Source: Parahoeflea halophila (GTDB lineage: Bacteria > Pseudomonadota > Alphaproteobacteria > Rhizobiales > Rhizobiaceae). From it: DNA of 64,000 nucleotides. The notes under the pieces are model-generated. The model was not told where the DNA came from and ran no database searches. It was given only the letters and a program-made list of their open reading frames with translations. Shown here piece by piece: positions 8,453-16,213 of the stretch. Position 1 is the stretch's first letter; the number at the start of each line of letters is the position of its first letter. Location: NCBI RefSeq assembly GCF_900220985.1, contig NZ_OCPC01000001.1, positions 1,218,836-1,282,835 of the forward strand. The letters are read 5' to 3'. The translations under genes were made by a program, and so were the position numbers.

Positions 8453-9025
8453 CTATAAGGCTTGCGAAAGCGAGCGCAAGCCTCGCTCCGTCAGGATCAT
8501 GTCAAGAGGGACGTCGTGCGCTTCGGCCGGCAACCTTTCGACCTCCTGCATCGCAAACGCGGTGCCGATCAAGAGCGGCATCCGAGCCTTGGCGCGAAGC
8601 CGTGCAATCGCCCGGTCGTAGTGTCCGGCGCCATACCCCAGCCGGTTGCCCTGCGCATCAAAAGACGACAGCGGCATCATCAGCACGTCCGGATCAAGCA
8701 GTTCCGCCTCTGCACCTGGCCCAGAGGTTCCGAACCCGGTGCTGACGAGCTCGGCGCCGCGGATAAAGTCGCGGAAGACGATGGTTTCCCGGTCAAGCAC
8801 GACCGGCAGGCAAAGCCGGGCTCCCCGCTCACGAAAGCGCGCGAGCATCGGCCGCAGGTCAGGTTCGGACCGGATCGGCAGATAGCCGGCAATCACGGTA
8901 CCAGGATCGAATTGCAGCTGTTCGCCGATCTCGGCCATGGCAAGGCTCATCTCGATCCGGTCGGCCGCAGCGAGTGCATCCCGTCGCGCCAGAACCGCAG
9001 CGCGAATGCCTGCCTTGTTGTCCAT
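8453..9025 (-). CDS. 5-formyltetrahydrofolate cyclo-ligase
   Basis: This 190-residue enzyme (methenyl-THF synthetase, YgfA/Fau family) converts 5-formyl-THF to 5,10-methenyl-THF with ATP. The conserved C-terminal signature GYGAGHYDRAIARLR and the N-terminal RRDAL helix are present. In many proteobacteria this gene lies next to zapA and 6S RNA; here the same set is present, but about 2.6 kb of other DNA (a regulator-like gene and a lysin) separates it from the 6S gene. It is followed at 7 bases by the phosphoesterase gene. Confidence 0.93.
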   Translation of the reverse strand: MDNKAGIRAAVLARRDALAAADRIEMSLAMAEIGEQLQFDPGTVIAGYLPIRSEPDLRPMLARFRERGARLCLPVVLDRETIVFRDFIRGAELVSTGFGTSGPGAEAELLDPDVLMMPLSSFDAQGNRLGYGAGHYDRAIARLRAKARMPLLIGTAFAMQEVERLPAEAHDVPLDMILTERGLRSLSQAL

Positions 9026-9118
9026 CTTGCTCTCCGTGCGGATTCTGCCTGTAAATGGGGGTAAGCGCTCAATTGGCAGAATTCAAGCACGGCCTGGCTC
9101 AGTCGGTGGTTGAGAGGG

Positions 9119-9150
9119 CCGTTTCATTACGACACTCCTCCCTGAAACGG
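9119..9150 (+). other. Hairpin with a CTCCTCCC loop, possible anti-Shine-Dalgarno element
   Basis: CCGTTTCA (9119-9126) pairs with TGAAACGG (9143-9150), and the 16-base loop contains CTCCTCCC. Loops of this type occur in trans-acting alphaproteobacterial small RNAs. I see no T-run terminator or clear promoter, so it could also be an operator between the divergent cyclo-ligase and HTH genes. Confidence 0.35.
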
Positions 9151-9272
9151 ACCATTTACGACAATCCGGACAATCATTTGCCGCCGGCGGAAGCTTGCGC
9201 CATCACACCGGATGTCATGCCCATCGTTAAGGCACATCGATACGGCTTCAAAAAACAGATTTGCGGGAATCC

Positions 9273-9482
9273 ATGACTGAAAATTCGGAGCGATTGACCC
9301 ATCCGGAAAGGGCTATTCTCCAATCGGTGGCAAGAGGGCAGCCCCCTGAAGCCTTGGCCCAAACCGTCAACACTCCTGGAAAATCAGGAAAGGATCATCT
9401 CGCCTCGGCCCGCAGGAAGCTGTTGGCAAGCACCACAATAGAGGCCGTCGCCCGCGCAATGAAGATGGGCTTGATCGAATAG
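9273..9482 (+). CDS. Small LuxR-type HTH-only protein
   Basis: This 69-residue protein is little more than a LuxR/GerE DNA-binding domain: LTHPERAILQSVARGQPPEAL, a recognition-helix region (GKSGKDHLASARRKL), and TTIEAVARAMKMGLIE, which follows the pattern of quorum-regulator C-termini. There is no signal-binding or receiver domain. Position 9273 is the first ATG, preceded by GGGA. The usual invariant residues of the turn are altered (VNTPGKSG in place of a typical LGISEKTV), so DNA binding may be modified. It converges on the lysin gene. Confidence 0.6.
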   Translation: MTENSERLTHPERAILQSVARGQPPEALAQTVNTPGKSGKDHLASARRKLLASTTIEAVARAMKMGLIE

Positions 9483-9581
9483 TCGGTGATCAGGACCGCC
9501 CACCAGCCGGATGTGACGACGACTTGGTTTGTGGTCAATCACGCTTGGCATCCACCTGGACCAGCTGAGAGTCAGGATATG

Positions 9582-11273
9582 TCAGGACTTCCGCACCGCG
9601 TCGATCATCCCCATAAGGCGAATGGCCTTGTCGAGTTTTCCGAACATTCCCCATCCCGTAATCAGGGAAAACAGTGTCAGCAGCGCTTCCGAGTTTTGCC
9701 CAACGAAATTGACAATGTCACCGGAGACACCAAGTTTCGGCAGAAACGCAGTGAGCAGTAGTCCGGCGATACCGGTCACAGATTTCTTCCCATTCATGGC
9801 CCTTCCGAATGTTTCACCAAGGGCCGCGTTGATCGGCGTCAACGGAGGTTTGCCATCCGGCCCCTTGGAGATCGTGGTGGCCGCATCATAGACCGGAGTG
9901 TCAGCGCCCATTCTTTCCCGCGCAGCGCCGGTCAAAAGGCCCAGCAAAGTGCCTACCGCTGAACGCGGTGTCTTCGCTCCGGCATCGGACCGCACCGTTT
10001 CAGTGAGCAACCTGATCATCGCCTCCCGGGACCCGGAATCTTGCCCGGGAATAAGTTTCTCGATGAGCAGTTCGAGGTCGGATTGTTTATCTGTCACAGA
10101 CATCTTGATCGCCGGACGAGCGCCCGCTCCCTTTTGCAGTGTATTGACGAACTCTCTCAATGCGGCCATGCGATTCAGCCAGCCCTTGCCAAAAACCGGG
10201 AAAGTGTCGAGCTGGCGCAGATAGTCCTCCTGCCGATCCATGAAAGCTTCCGCCAGAATGGAGGGGTCCGCCCCCCGGATCGCGCTCATGGTCATGCGGC
10301 CCAGAACTCCGTCGACGACCAGCGGCTTGCCATCAACCAGCAGTCCGAGATTGTTGAAGGCTTGTTGCACAAATTCGATTGCGCGCTCGCGCCCCGACAA
10401 GACCGAACAATTGTAGACCACCATCGCCATCCGCTCCGGCATCTCACCGCAGCGATTGGCGCTATAGTAATTTGCGCGAAAGATGCTGTCGGCCTCGGAT
10501 CTGCTGAGCTCCCGAACGTCTTCCACGGTAACCTTGGTCCCGCGCCACTCGGCCAGTGTGCCGATGGTGATGCCCATATTGGTTGCACCACCCGGGTCAT
10601 CCGGATGATCGACGAAACCGCCCTCCCAGCGTTTGATGAATTCGTGCAGCTTCTGAAACCGAGGATCCGTCGAGGCCTTGTCTTCCGGACCTGGCGTATC
10701 GCCGCGAACCAGATCCTCCATCTCGGCGATGACATCCGGCGCAAGCGGCGGCCGTTCGGCGACATTTTGCGGCTTGACCGGGGCAGCAGGACTGCCGGTC
10801 CAATTGTCGATCAGATTGCCCAGATACTCCGCCCAGGCCTCATCACCTCCTTCAGGGTAGTGCCCTTTGTACAGATCTCTGGCCGAAACACCCTTCAACT
10901 GGATGTGAGGCTTTTCGATCAGAGCTCCGGCCTTGTTGTAGAGCGGTGTCATGCCGTTTTCCAAAGCCAGCTCGTGCATTCTGGTCCAGTAGGCTGCCTC
11001 AGGCCCGCGATCATCCCATGACCATTTCCCGTTGATCTTCAGGACAAAATCGACCGCCAAGCCATACTGGTGGATCGATCCCCAGGGGCCTACCCAAGTC
11101 ACCTTTGGCCGCTTCGCCTGCAGTTTTGCCTGGCGTTCAGGGGTTCTAAACGCTTCAAAAACCTCAAACGGAATATCTTCCTGATGCAGTTGATCCCTGA
11201 TCGCAGTGACTTTTTCACGTATGGCCGGATGTAAAACTGAAACATCATCGCTGCGCGCTGTTGTATTTGACAT
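9582..11273 (-). CDS. Fused M15 endopeptidase / GH108 muramidase with membrane-seeking C-terminus
   Basis: This 563-residue peptidoglycan hydrolase has three parts. Residues about 15-140 are a VanY/M15-type peptidase: the zinc motif HxxGxAxD (H68, D75) and PHIQL (H123). Residues about 205-385 are a GH108 N-acetylmuramidase with the catalytic Glu (E217) in RWEGGFVDHPDDPGGAT and NMGIT, followed by a peptidoglycan-binding-3-like domain. The last ~110 residues hold two hydrophobic stretches. There is no signal peptide. GH108 enzymes occur in phage lysis and in TtsA-type toxin release. No other phage gene flanks it. I chose the ATG at 11273; a GTG two codons earlier is possible. Confidence 0.85.
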   Translation of the reverse strand: MSNTTARSDDVSVLHPAIREKVTAIRDQLHQEDIPFEVFEAFRTPERQAKLQAKRPKVTWVGPWGSIHQYGLAVDFVLKINGKWSWDDRGPEAAYWTRMHELALENGMTPLYNKAGALIEKPHIQLKGVSARDLYKGHYPEGGDEAWAEYLGNLIDNWTGSPAAPVKPQNVAERPPLAPDVIAEMEDLVRGDTPGPEDKASTDPRFQKLHEFIKRWEGGFVDHPDDPGGATNMGITIGTLAEWRGTKVTVEDVRELSRSEADSIFRANYYSANRCGEMPERMAMVVYNCSVLSGRERAIEFVQQAFNNLGLLVDGKPLVVDGVLGRMTMSAIRGADPSILAEAFMDRQEDYLRQLDTFPVFGKGWLNRMAALREFVNTLQKGAGARPAIKMSVTDKQSDLELLIEKLIPGQDSGSREAMIRLLTETVRSDAGAKTPRSAVGTLLGLLTGAARERMGADTPVYDAATTISKGPDGKPPLTPINAALGETFGRAMNGKKSVTGIAGLLLTAFLPKLGVSGDIVNFVGQNSEALLTLFSLITGWGMFGKLDKAIRLMGMIDAVRKS

Positions 11274-11602
11274 TTCCACCCCCTCAATGAAGATAAGAAT
11301 GCTTCAACCCTGAAACAAAACATTGCCTATGTTTTGAAATAGCAATTCAGGACAGCCAGTTGAATTTTGCAGATACTATACACCAAGAAGTCAGTGCAGG
11401 AAAATATTGAACGGTTGACTGTCTCCAACGCATGGATCCATCCACCTCGCCATACTCGCAGAGACGACGGCCACAGCGAAAGACGTGCTAAACTGGTAGA
11501 CCCCTGATCTGATGGCCCGGCCCTGCCCAAACCTCTGAGTTGCCGGGCGCTGCGACAGGCGGCGCAGCGGGTGAACCGAATGGAGGATTTTTGGGGAAAG
11601 AG
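11274..11602. other. Intergenic stretch without recognisable gene
   Basis: Between the lysin start and the 6S RNA 3' end I see no coding frame with family features on either strand. The half nearest the lysin is clearly AT-richer than the surroundings, which fits a promoter region of acquired DNA. Confidence 0.5.
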
Positions 11603-11759
11603 TGCGATCCACGGCAACCGATGGATTTTATTGATCCTGGGAACCTACAACGTAGGTGGGCGCCATATGTCCGGACCCACGGGTCCGGTCAGGGACAGCT
11701 CCCTTTGGATCAATTAAGGCCCCAGGGTTCGAGTATCCTGTCGAGAGGCGCAGACCGCA
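11603..11759 (-). ncRNA. ssrS: 6S RNA
   Basis: 6S RNA binds housekeeping RNA polymerase by mimicking an open promoter. On the minus strand the 5' segment TGCGGTC (11759-11753) pairs with the 3' segment GATCGCA (11609-11603), giving a 157-nt RNA, the expected size. Further in, TTAATTGATCC (11717-11707) pairs with GGATCAATAA (11637-11628), and the tip is CCGGACC / GGTCCGG around 11671-11688. A small hairpin (CCTAC/GTAGG) lies on the 3' side of the central region, as seen in other 6S RNAs. The position between zapA and 5-formyl-THF cyclo-ligase is the classic 6S locus. A well-placed promoter precedes it. The ends are estimated. Confidence 0.78.
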
Positions 11760-11765
11760 TGCCCC

Positions 11766-11793
11766 ATATAGGTCATCGCGTGCTTAACTCCAA
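11766..11793 (-). promoter_or_regulatory. Sigma-70-type promoter of 6S RNA
   Basis: On the minus strand TTGGAG (11793-11788) and CTATAT (11771-11766) are separated by 16 bases. They predict a start near 11759, exactly where the paired 5' end of the RNA begins. Confidence 0.65.
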
Positions 11794-11953
11794 TGAGCAA
11801 TTTGCAAGTCAGCAAATAATCCGGCGCTAGCGTGCCGGGCGACCGAAATCACCCTCGCCCAGGACAACCGGCGACACCTGGATGGGCCACAGACCGGCCT
11901 TGTACACAGGCAAGCATTTTGAACACGGTCGCACCAGGCTCCCGGCCCGGATT

Positions 11954-12316
11954 TCAGCTCCGCCCGGAGAGCTTGCCGGCGATCTGCTCGATCTTGCCGG
12001 TCACCTCAGACAGGGCCTCGGCGAGATCATGATCGGTCTTGTCAACCTTGCTCAACGCAGTGTCTCGGGTCTTCTTCAGCGTCTCGACTTCGGCTTCCAG
12101 ACCCCGCATGCGGCGCTGCAGCTCGTGCAGCTCATCCATCACCATGATGCCGGCCATGACCGTGATCCTGAGGTCACCGATCTCGCCGAACTGCCCCTTG
12201 AGGTGACCGACGTAGCGGTCGAACCGCCCGGCAAGCTCGCTCAGGTGCTCTTCCTGGCCTTCTTCGCAGGCCATCCGATAGGTCTTTGAGTCAATGGTAA
12301 CCGTTACCTGAGCCAT
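11954..12316 (-). CDS. zapA: Cell division protein ZapA
   Basis: ZapA binds and bundles FtsZ filaments at midcell. The product has 120 residues: an N-terminal globular part (VTVTIDSKTYRMACEEGQE, then LAGRFDRYV) and a C-terminal coiled coil (about 60-115, MDELHELQRRMRGLEAEVETL). The length is typical of alphaproteobacterial ZapA. It lies between DUF4164 and 6S RNA on the same strand. A weak hairpin (11821-11838, CCGGC...GCCGG) between zapA and the 6S promoter may end its transcript. Confidence 0.92.
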   Translation of the reverse strand: MAQVTVTIDSKTYRMACEEGQEEHLSELAGRFDRYVGHLKGQFGEIGDLRITVMAGIMVMDELHELQRRMRGLEAEVETLKKTRDTALSKVDKTDHDLAEALSEVTGKIEQIAGKLSGRS

Positions 12317-12380
12317 TCAACACGTCCTGTTTTGCACGACCCCGGGTGATCGAAGGCAAATGCGATTGATACTGTCAGTC

Positions 12381-12653
12381 TCAGCGATCGAGAACCGCCC
12401 TTATGGTTTCCATGGCCGTCACCAGCCTGCGCGAGACTTCCCGGTTGGCTTCCTCCAGACGGTTGGCCCGGTCTTGCGACTGGTCGAGCTCGAGCGCCAG
12501 CCGTGATCGATCCTCGATCATCCGGCTCAGTTCAGCCGTCGCTTCGGTCGAACTGCGGCTCGTCTCGACCTGACGATCGACTTCATTGTCGAGTTGATTC
12601 AGGGCTTTTTTCAACGCCTCAAGTGCGGATTGTGCTGTTCTTTCAACCGGCAT
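12381..12653 (-). CDS. DUF4164-type coiled-coil protein
   Basis: This 90-residue, almost wholly coiled-coil protein (TAQSALEALKKALNQLDNEVD to the end) is of the DUF4164 type found next to zapA in Rhizobiales. The ATG at 12653 (MPVERTAQ) starts the predicted helix; the upstream extension to 12728 looks non-coding. The adjacent zapA lies on the same strand 64 bases downstream, which suggests a link to division, but no function is established to my knowledge. Confidence 0.78.
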   Translation of the reverse strand: MPVERTAQSALEALKKALNQLDNEVDRQVETSRSSTEATAELSRMIEDRSRLALELDQSQDRANRLEEANREVSRRLVTAMETIRAVLDR

Positions 12654-12887
12654 TGTCAGCTTCCCTGGATCTGTACCACAAGCCGAATCGCTTGAATTCC
12701 GGACACTTGTGGGCGCGACTTTACGCATTAGCCGAACCGGCCGTCAACAAAACCAGATGTGCATCCCCAGGCGTTTGCAGCCAAGGCATTTGTTGACTCC
12801 CGCCTAGCAACTGCTATGTGTGCGCGGCCTTCGATCCGGACTATATCCAGCCCGGACCTGACATGAACGCGACCAGGCGGAACCATC

Positions 12888-14879
12888 ATGATTTCACGCG
12901 AAAAACACGACCGGATGGCAAATGCAATCCGGTTTCTGTCCATTGATGCTGTAGAGAAAGCGAAATCCGGGCATCCCGGCCTGCCAATGGGCGCAGCCGA
13001 TATCGCCACGGTGCTGTTTTCGCGCTATCTGAGCTTCGATCCCAAGAAACCGGACTGGCCCGACCGCGACCGCTTCGTGCTGTCCGCCGGCCACGGCTCG
13101 ATGCTGATCTATTCGCTGCTCTATCTGCTCGGATATGACGATATCTCGCTCGAAGACATCAAGAATTTCCGCCAACTGGGCTCCCCCACTGCCGGGCATC
13201 CCGAATATGGCCACGCCGCAGGCATCGAGACCACCACCGGCCCGCTCGGTCAGGGCATCGGCAATGCGGTCGGCATGGCAATTGCTGAGCGCAAGCTCGC
13301 CCAGGAATTCGGCTCCGATCTGGTCGAGCATTACACCTATGCGCTGGCAGGCGACGGCTGCCTGATGGAGGGCATCAGCCAGGAAGCGATCTCGCTGGCA
13401 GGTCATCTCAAGCTCGACAAGCTGATCGTGTTCTGGGACAACAATTCGATCTCCATCGACGGTCCGGTGTCGCTCACCGACTCGACCGACCAGCTCGCCC
13501 GCTTTGCAGCCTCGGGCTGGAACACGCTCGACATTGACGGTCATGACCCCGATGCGATCGCCCAGGCCATCGAGACGGCGCAGAAATCCGACCGCCCGAC
13601 CCTGATCGCCGCAAAGACCGTGATCGGTTTCGGCGCACCCAACAAGGCCGGAACCAGCGGCGCCCACGGCTCACCGCTCGGCGACAAGGAAATTGCCGGC
13701 ACCCGGAAAGCGCTCGGCTGGAACGAAGAACCTTTCGTTGTTCCGTCCGATATTCTCGACGCCTGGCGCCTGGCGGGCCTGCGCTCGGTCAAGGACCGCA
13801 AGGCTTGGGAATCCCGCCTTGCCGAGGCCGAGAATGACATCCGCATGGCTTTCGAACGCCGGATGAACGGCGACCTGCCTGGTGAACTGGAACCGGCAAT
13901 CACCGCCTACAAGAAGAAGCTGGCCGATGACCAGCCGACGGTCGCCACACGCAAGGCATCCGAAATGGCGCTGGAGGTTATCAACGGCGTTGCCCCCGAA
14001 ACGCTCGGCGGATCCGCCGACCTGACCGGATCGAACAACACCCGCACCAGCCAGACCAAGGCGATCACGCCGGACGATTTCTCAGGCCGTTACATCCATT
14101 ACGGGATTCGCGAACACGGCATGGCGGCAATGATGAACGGCATCGCGCTGCATGGTGGCCTGATCCCCTACTCTGGCGGCTTCCTGATCTTTTCAGATTA
14201 CTGCCGTCCTTCGATCCGCCTTGCAGCTCTGATGGGCATCCGTGTCATTCACGTTTTAACCCATGATTCGATCGGACTTGGGGAAGACGGACCGACCCAC
14301 CAGCCGGTGGAGCATATGGCTGCACTCCGCGCGATTCCCAATCTTTTGACGTTCCGGCCGGCCGATACGGTCGAAACTGCGGAATGCTGGCAGATTGCGC
14401 TCGAACAGGGCAAGCGCCCGAGCGGCATCGCCCTCACCCGCCAGAACCTGCCGACGGTACGCACCGATTTCACCGAGGAAAACCTCTGCGCCTATGGTGC
14501 CTATGATCTGGTTTCGGCAAGCGATGCAGAGGTGACGATCTTTGCTTCCGGCTCGGAAATCGAGATCGCTCTTGAGGCACGCCGGATGCTTGAGGCGAAT
14601 GGTCACAGCACCCGCGTAGTCTCCGTGCCCAGCTTCGAACTGTTCGAAGAGCAAAGCCCGGAGTATAAGAAGGCCATCATCGGAGACTCCAGGGTCAAGA
14701 TCGCCATCGAGGCCGGCATACGGCAGGGATGGGATCGCTTCATCGGCACTGACGGTCTGTTCATCGGCATGAGCGGGTTCGGCGCTTCCGGACCCTACAA
14801 GGAGCTCTATGAGCATTTCGGCATCACTGCAAAGGCTGCGGTGAAAGCGGTCGAAGCCAGGTTACATGACGAAGCCTGA
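12888..14879 (+). CDS. tkt: Transketolase
   Basis: Transketolase moves two-carbon ketol units between sugar phosphates using thiamine diphosphate. The product has 663 residues and three domains: pyrophosphate domain with GDGCLMEG and the metal-binding N of [10 protein letters not shown], pyrimidine domain with [14 protein letters not shown] holding the catalytic Glu, and a C-terminal domain ([15 protein letters not shown]). The ATG at 12888 gives the normal N-terminus. It heads a same-strand run tkt, gap, antiporter, pgk, fba, a carbon-metabolism cluster conserved in Rhizobiaceae. It is divergent from DUF4164/zapA. Confidence 0.97.
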   Translation: MISREKHDRMANAIRFLSIDAVEKAKSGHPGLPMGAADIATVLFSRYLSFDPKKPDWPDRDRFVLSAGHGSMLIYSLLYLLGYDDISLEDIKNFRQLGSPTAGHPEYGHAAGIETTTGPLGQGIGNAVGMAIAERKLAQEFGSDLVEHYTYALAGDGCLMEGISQEAISLAGHLKLDKLIVFWDNNSISIDGPVSLTDSTDQLARFAASGWNTLDIDGHDPDAIAQAIETAQKSDRPTLIAAKTVIGFGAPNKAGTSGAHGSPLGDKEIAGTRKALGWNEEPFVVPSDILDAWRLAGLRSVKDRKAWESRLAEAENDIRMAFERRMNGDLPGELEPAITAYKKKLADDQPTVATRKASEMALEVINGVAPETLGGSADLTGSNNTRTSQTKAITPDDFSGRYIHYGIREHGMAAMMNGIALHGGLIPYSGGFLIFSDYCRPSIRLAALMGIRVIHVLTHDSIGLGEDGPTHQPVEHMAALRAIPNLLTFRPADTVETAECWQIALEQGKRPSGIALTRQNLPTVRTDFTEENLCAYGAYDLVSASDAEVTIFASGSEIEIALEARRMLEANGHSTRVVSVPSFELFEEQSPEYKKAIIGDSRVKIAIEAGIRQGWDRFIGTDGLFIGMSGFGASGPYKELYEHFGITAKAAVKAVEARLHDEA

Positions 14880-14924
14880 ACTCGCAGAGACAGGCGCAAT
14901 CGGACCCAGGACGGAGGGAATAGA

Positions 14925-15935
14925 ATGAAGACCAGGATTGCCATCAACGGATTTGGCCGCATCGGCCGCAATGTTGTGCGCGCCATTTACGAATCCGGGC
15001 GCACCGACATCGACATCGTTGCCATCAACGATCTCGGTCCGGTCGATACCAACGCTCACCTGATGCGCTGGGATTCGGTGCACGGCAAGTTCCCCAAGAC
15101 CGTCGAGGTCGACGGCGACACGATCCGCATTGAAGGCGGCGATTCCTTCAAGGTGTTCTCGGAGCGCGATCCGAAGAACCTCCCCTGGGGCGATCTCGGC
15201 ATCGACATCGTGATGGAATGCACCGGCATCTTCACCGCGCGGGAAAAGGCTGCCATCCATCTCGAAGCCGGCGCCAAGCGGGTTCTCGTCTCGGCGCCTT
15301 CGGCCGGTGCCGACAAGACCATCGTCTATGGCGTCAACACCGACGTGCTGACCAAGGACGACCTGGTGGTCTCCAACGCTTCGTGCACCACCAACTGCCT
15401 GGCTCCCGTCGCCCATGTCCTGCACAACGCCATCGGCATTGAAAAGGGCATGATGACCACGATCCACTCCTACACGGGTGACCAGCCGACGCTCGACACG
15501 ATGCACAAGGATCTCTATCGCGCCCGTGCCGCCGCCATGTCGATGATCCCGACCTCGACCGGTGCCGCCAAGGCTGTTGGCCTCGTGCTCCCCGAGCTCA
15601 ACGGCAAGCTTGACGGCATGTCGATCCGTGTTCCGACCCCGAACGTCTCGGTTGTCGACCTGAAGTTCATTGCCAAGCGCGAGACTTCGGCTGAAGAGAT
15701 CAACCAAGCCATCCGCGACGCCGCAAACGGCCCGCTGAAGGGCGTTCTCAGCTTCACCGACGAGCCGAATGTCTCCATCGACTTCAACCACAACCCGCAC
15801 TCCTCGGTCTTCCACATGGACCAGACCAAGGTCATGGAAGGCACCCTGTGCTCGATCCTGACTTGGTACGATAATGAATGGGGTTTTTCCAACCGCATGG
15901 GCGACACCGCCGTGGCGATGGCAAAGCTCATTTAG
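14925..15935 (+). CDS. gap: Glyceraldehyde-3-phosphate dehydrogenase, type I
   Basis: GAPDH oxidises glyceraldehyde-3-phosphate to 1,3-bisphosphoglycerate with NAD(P). The product has 336 residues: Rossmann motif NGFGRIGRN (8-16), catalytic Cys in [12 protein letters not shown] (C154), and the C-terminal [12 protein letters not shown] signature. It lies 45 bases after tkt with GGAGG as ribosome-binding site, so it is probably cotranscribed. A strong hairpin terminator follows, separating it from the antiporter gene. Confidence 0.98.
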   Translation: MKTRIAINGFGRIGRNVVRAIYESGRTDIDIVAINDLGPVDTNAHLMRWDSVHGKFPKTVEVDGDTIRIEGGDSFKVFSERDPKNLPWGDLGIDIVMECTGIFTAREKAAIHLEAGAKRVLVSAPSAGADKTIVYGVNTDVLTKDDLVVSNASCTTNCLAPVAHVLHNAIGIEKGMMTTIHSYTGDQPTLDTMHKDLYRARAAAMSMIPTSTGAAKAVGLVLPELNGKLDGMSIRVPTPNVSVVDLKFIAKRETSAEEINQAIRDAANGPLKGVLSFTDEPNVSIDFNHNPHSSVFHMDQTKVMEGTLCSILTWYDNEWGFSNRMGDTAVAMAKLI

Positions 15936-15988
15936 TTCCTGGCACGAGCCCGCCTGCCGGCGGGCATGTGAAAGACCGCGCAATACGG

Positions 15989-16026
15989 CAACGCCACCGT
16001 TCTAACGAGCGGTGGCGTTGCTGTTT
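15989..16026 (+). terminator. Rho-independent terminator after gap
   Basis: CAACGCCACCG (15989-15999) pairs perfectly with CGGTGGCGTTG (16010-16020), followed by CTGTTTT. Confidence 0.85.
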
Positions 16027-16213
16027 TCGGTACCGATGCTACCGGGCTTTCCTTGTCTGCCTTGCCGCCGGTTTTGGTCCAACTGTCACCTTGTTTTAAG
16101 GAAAATATCGCTTCGCGGCCTTGCGATCATTGATCCGATCGCAGCCGCCTCCCATACTTGCAGTCAAAGCATATTCGGCTGTTTTATTTAGCGATCCGGA
16201 CAAGGGCCGACGG

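Noticed and set aside
9582-11273. Prophage remnant around the lysin
   Set aside because: No integrase, terminase, capsid, tail or holin gene and no attachment-site repeat was seen; only the lysin itself is phage-like.
11726-11738. GGTTCGAGTATCC, resembling a tRNA T-loop
   Set aside because: No acceptor stem or anticodon arm can be built around it; it lies inside the 6S RNA.
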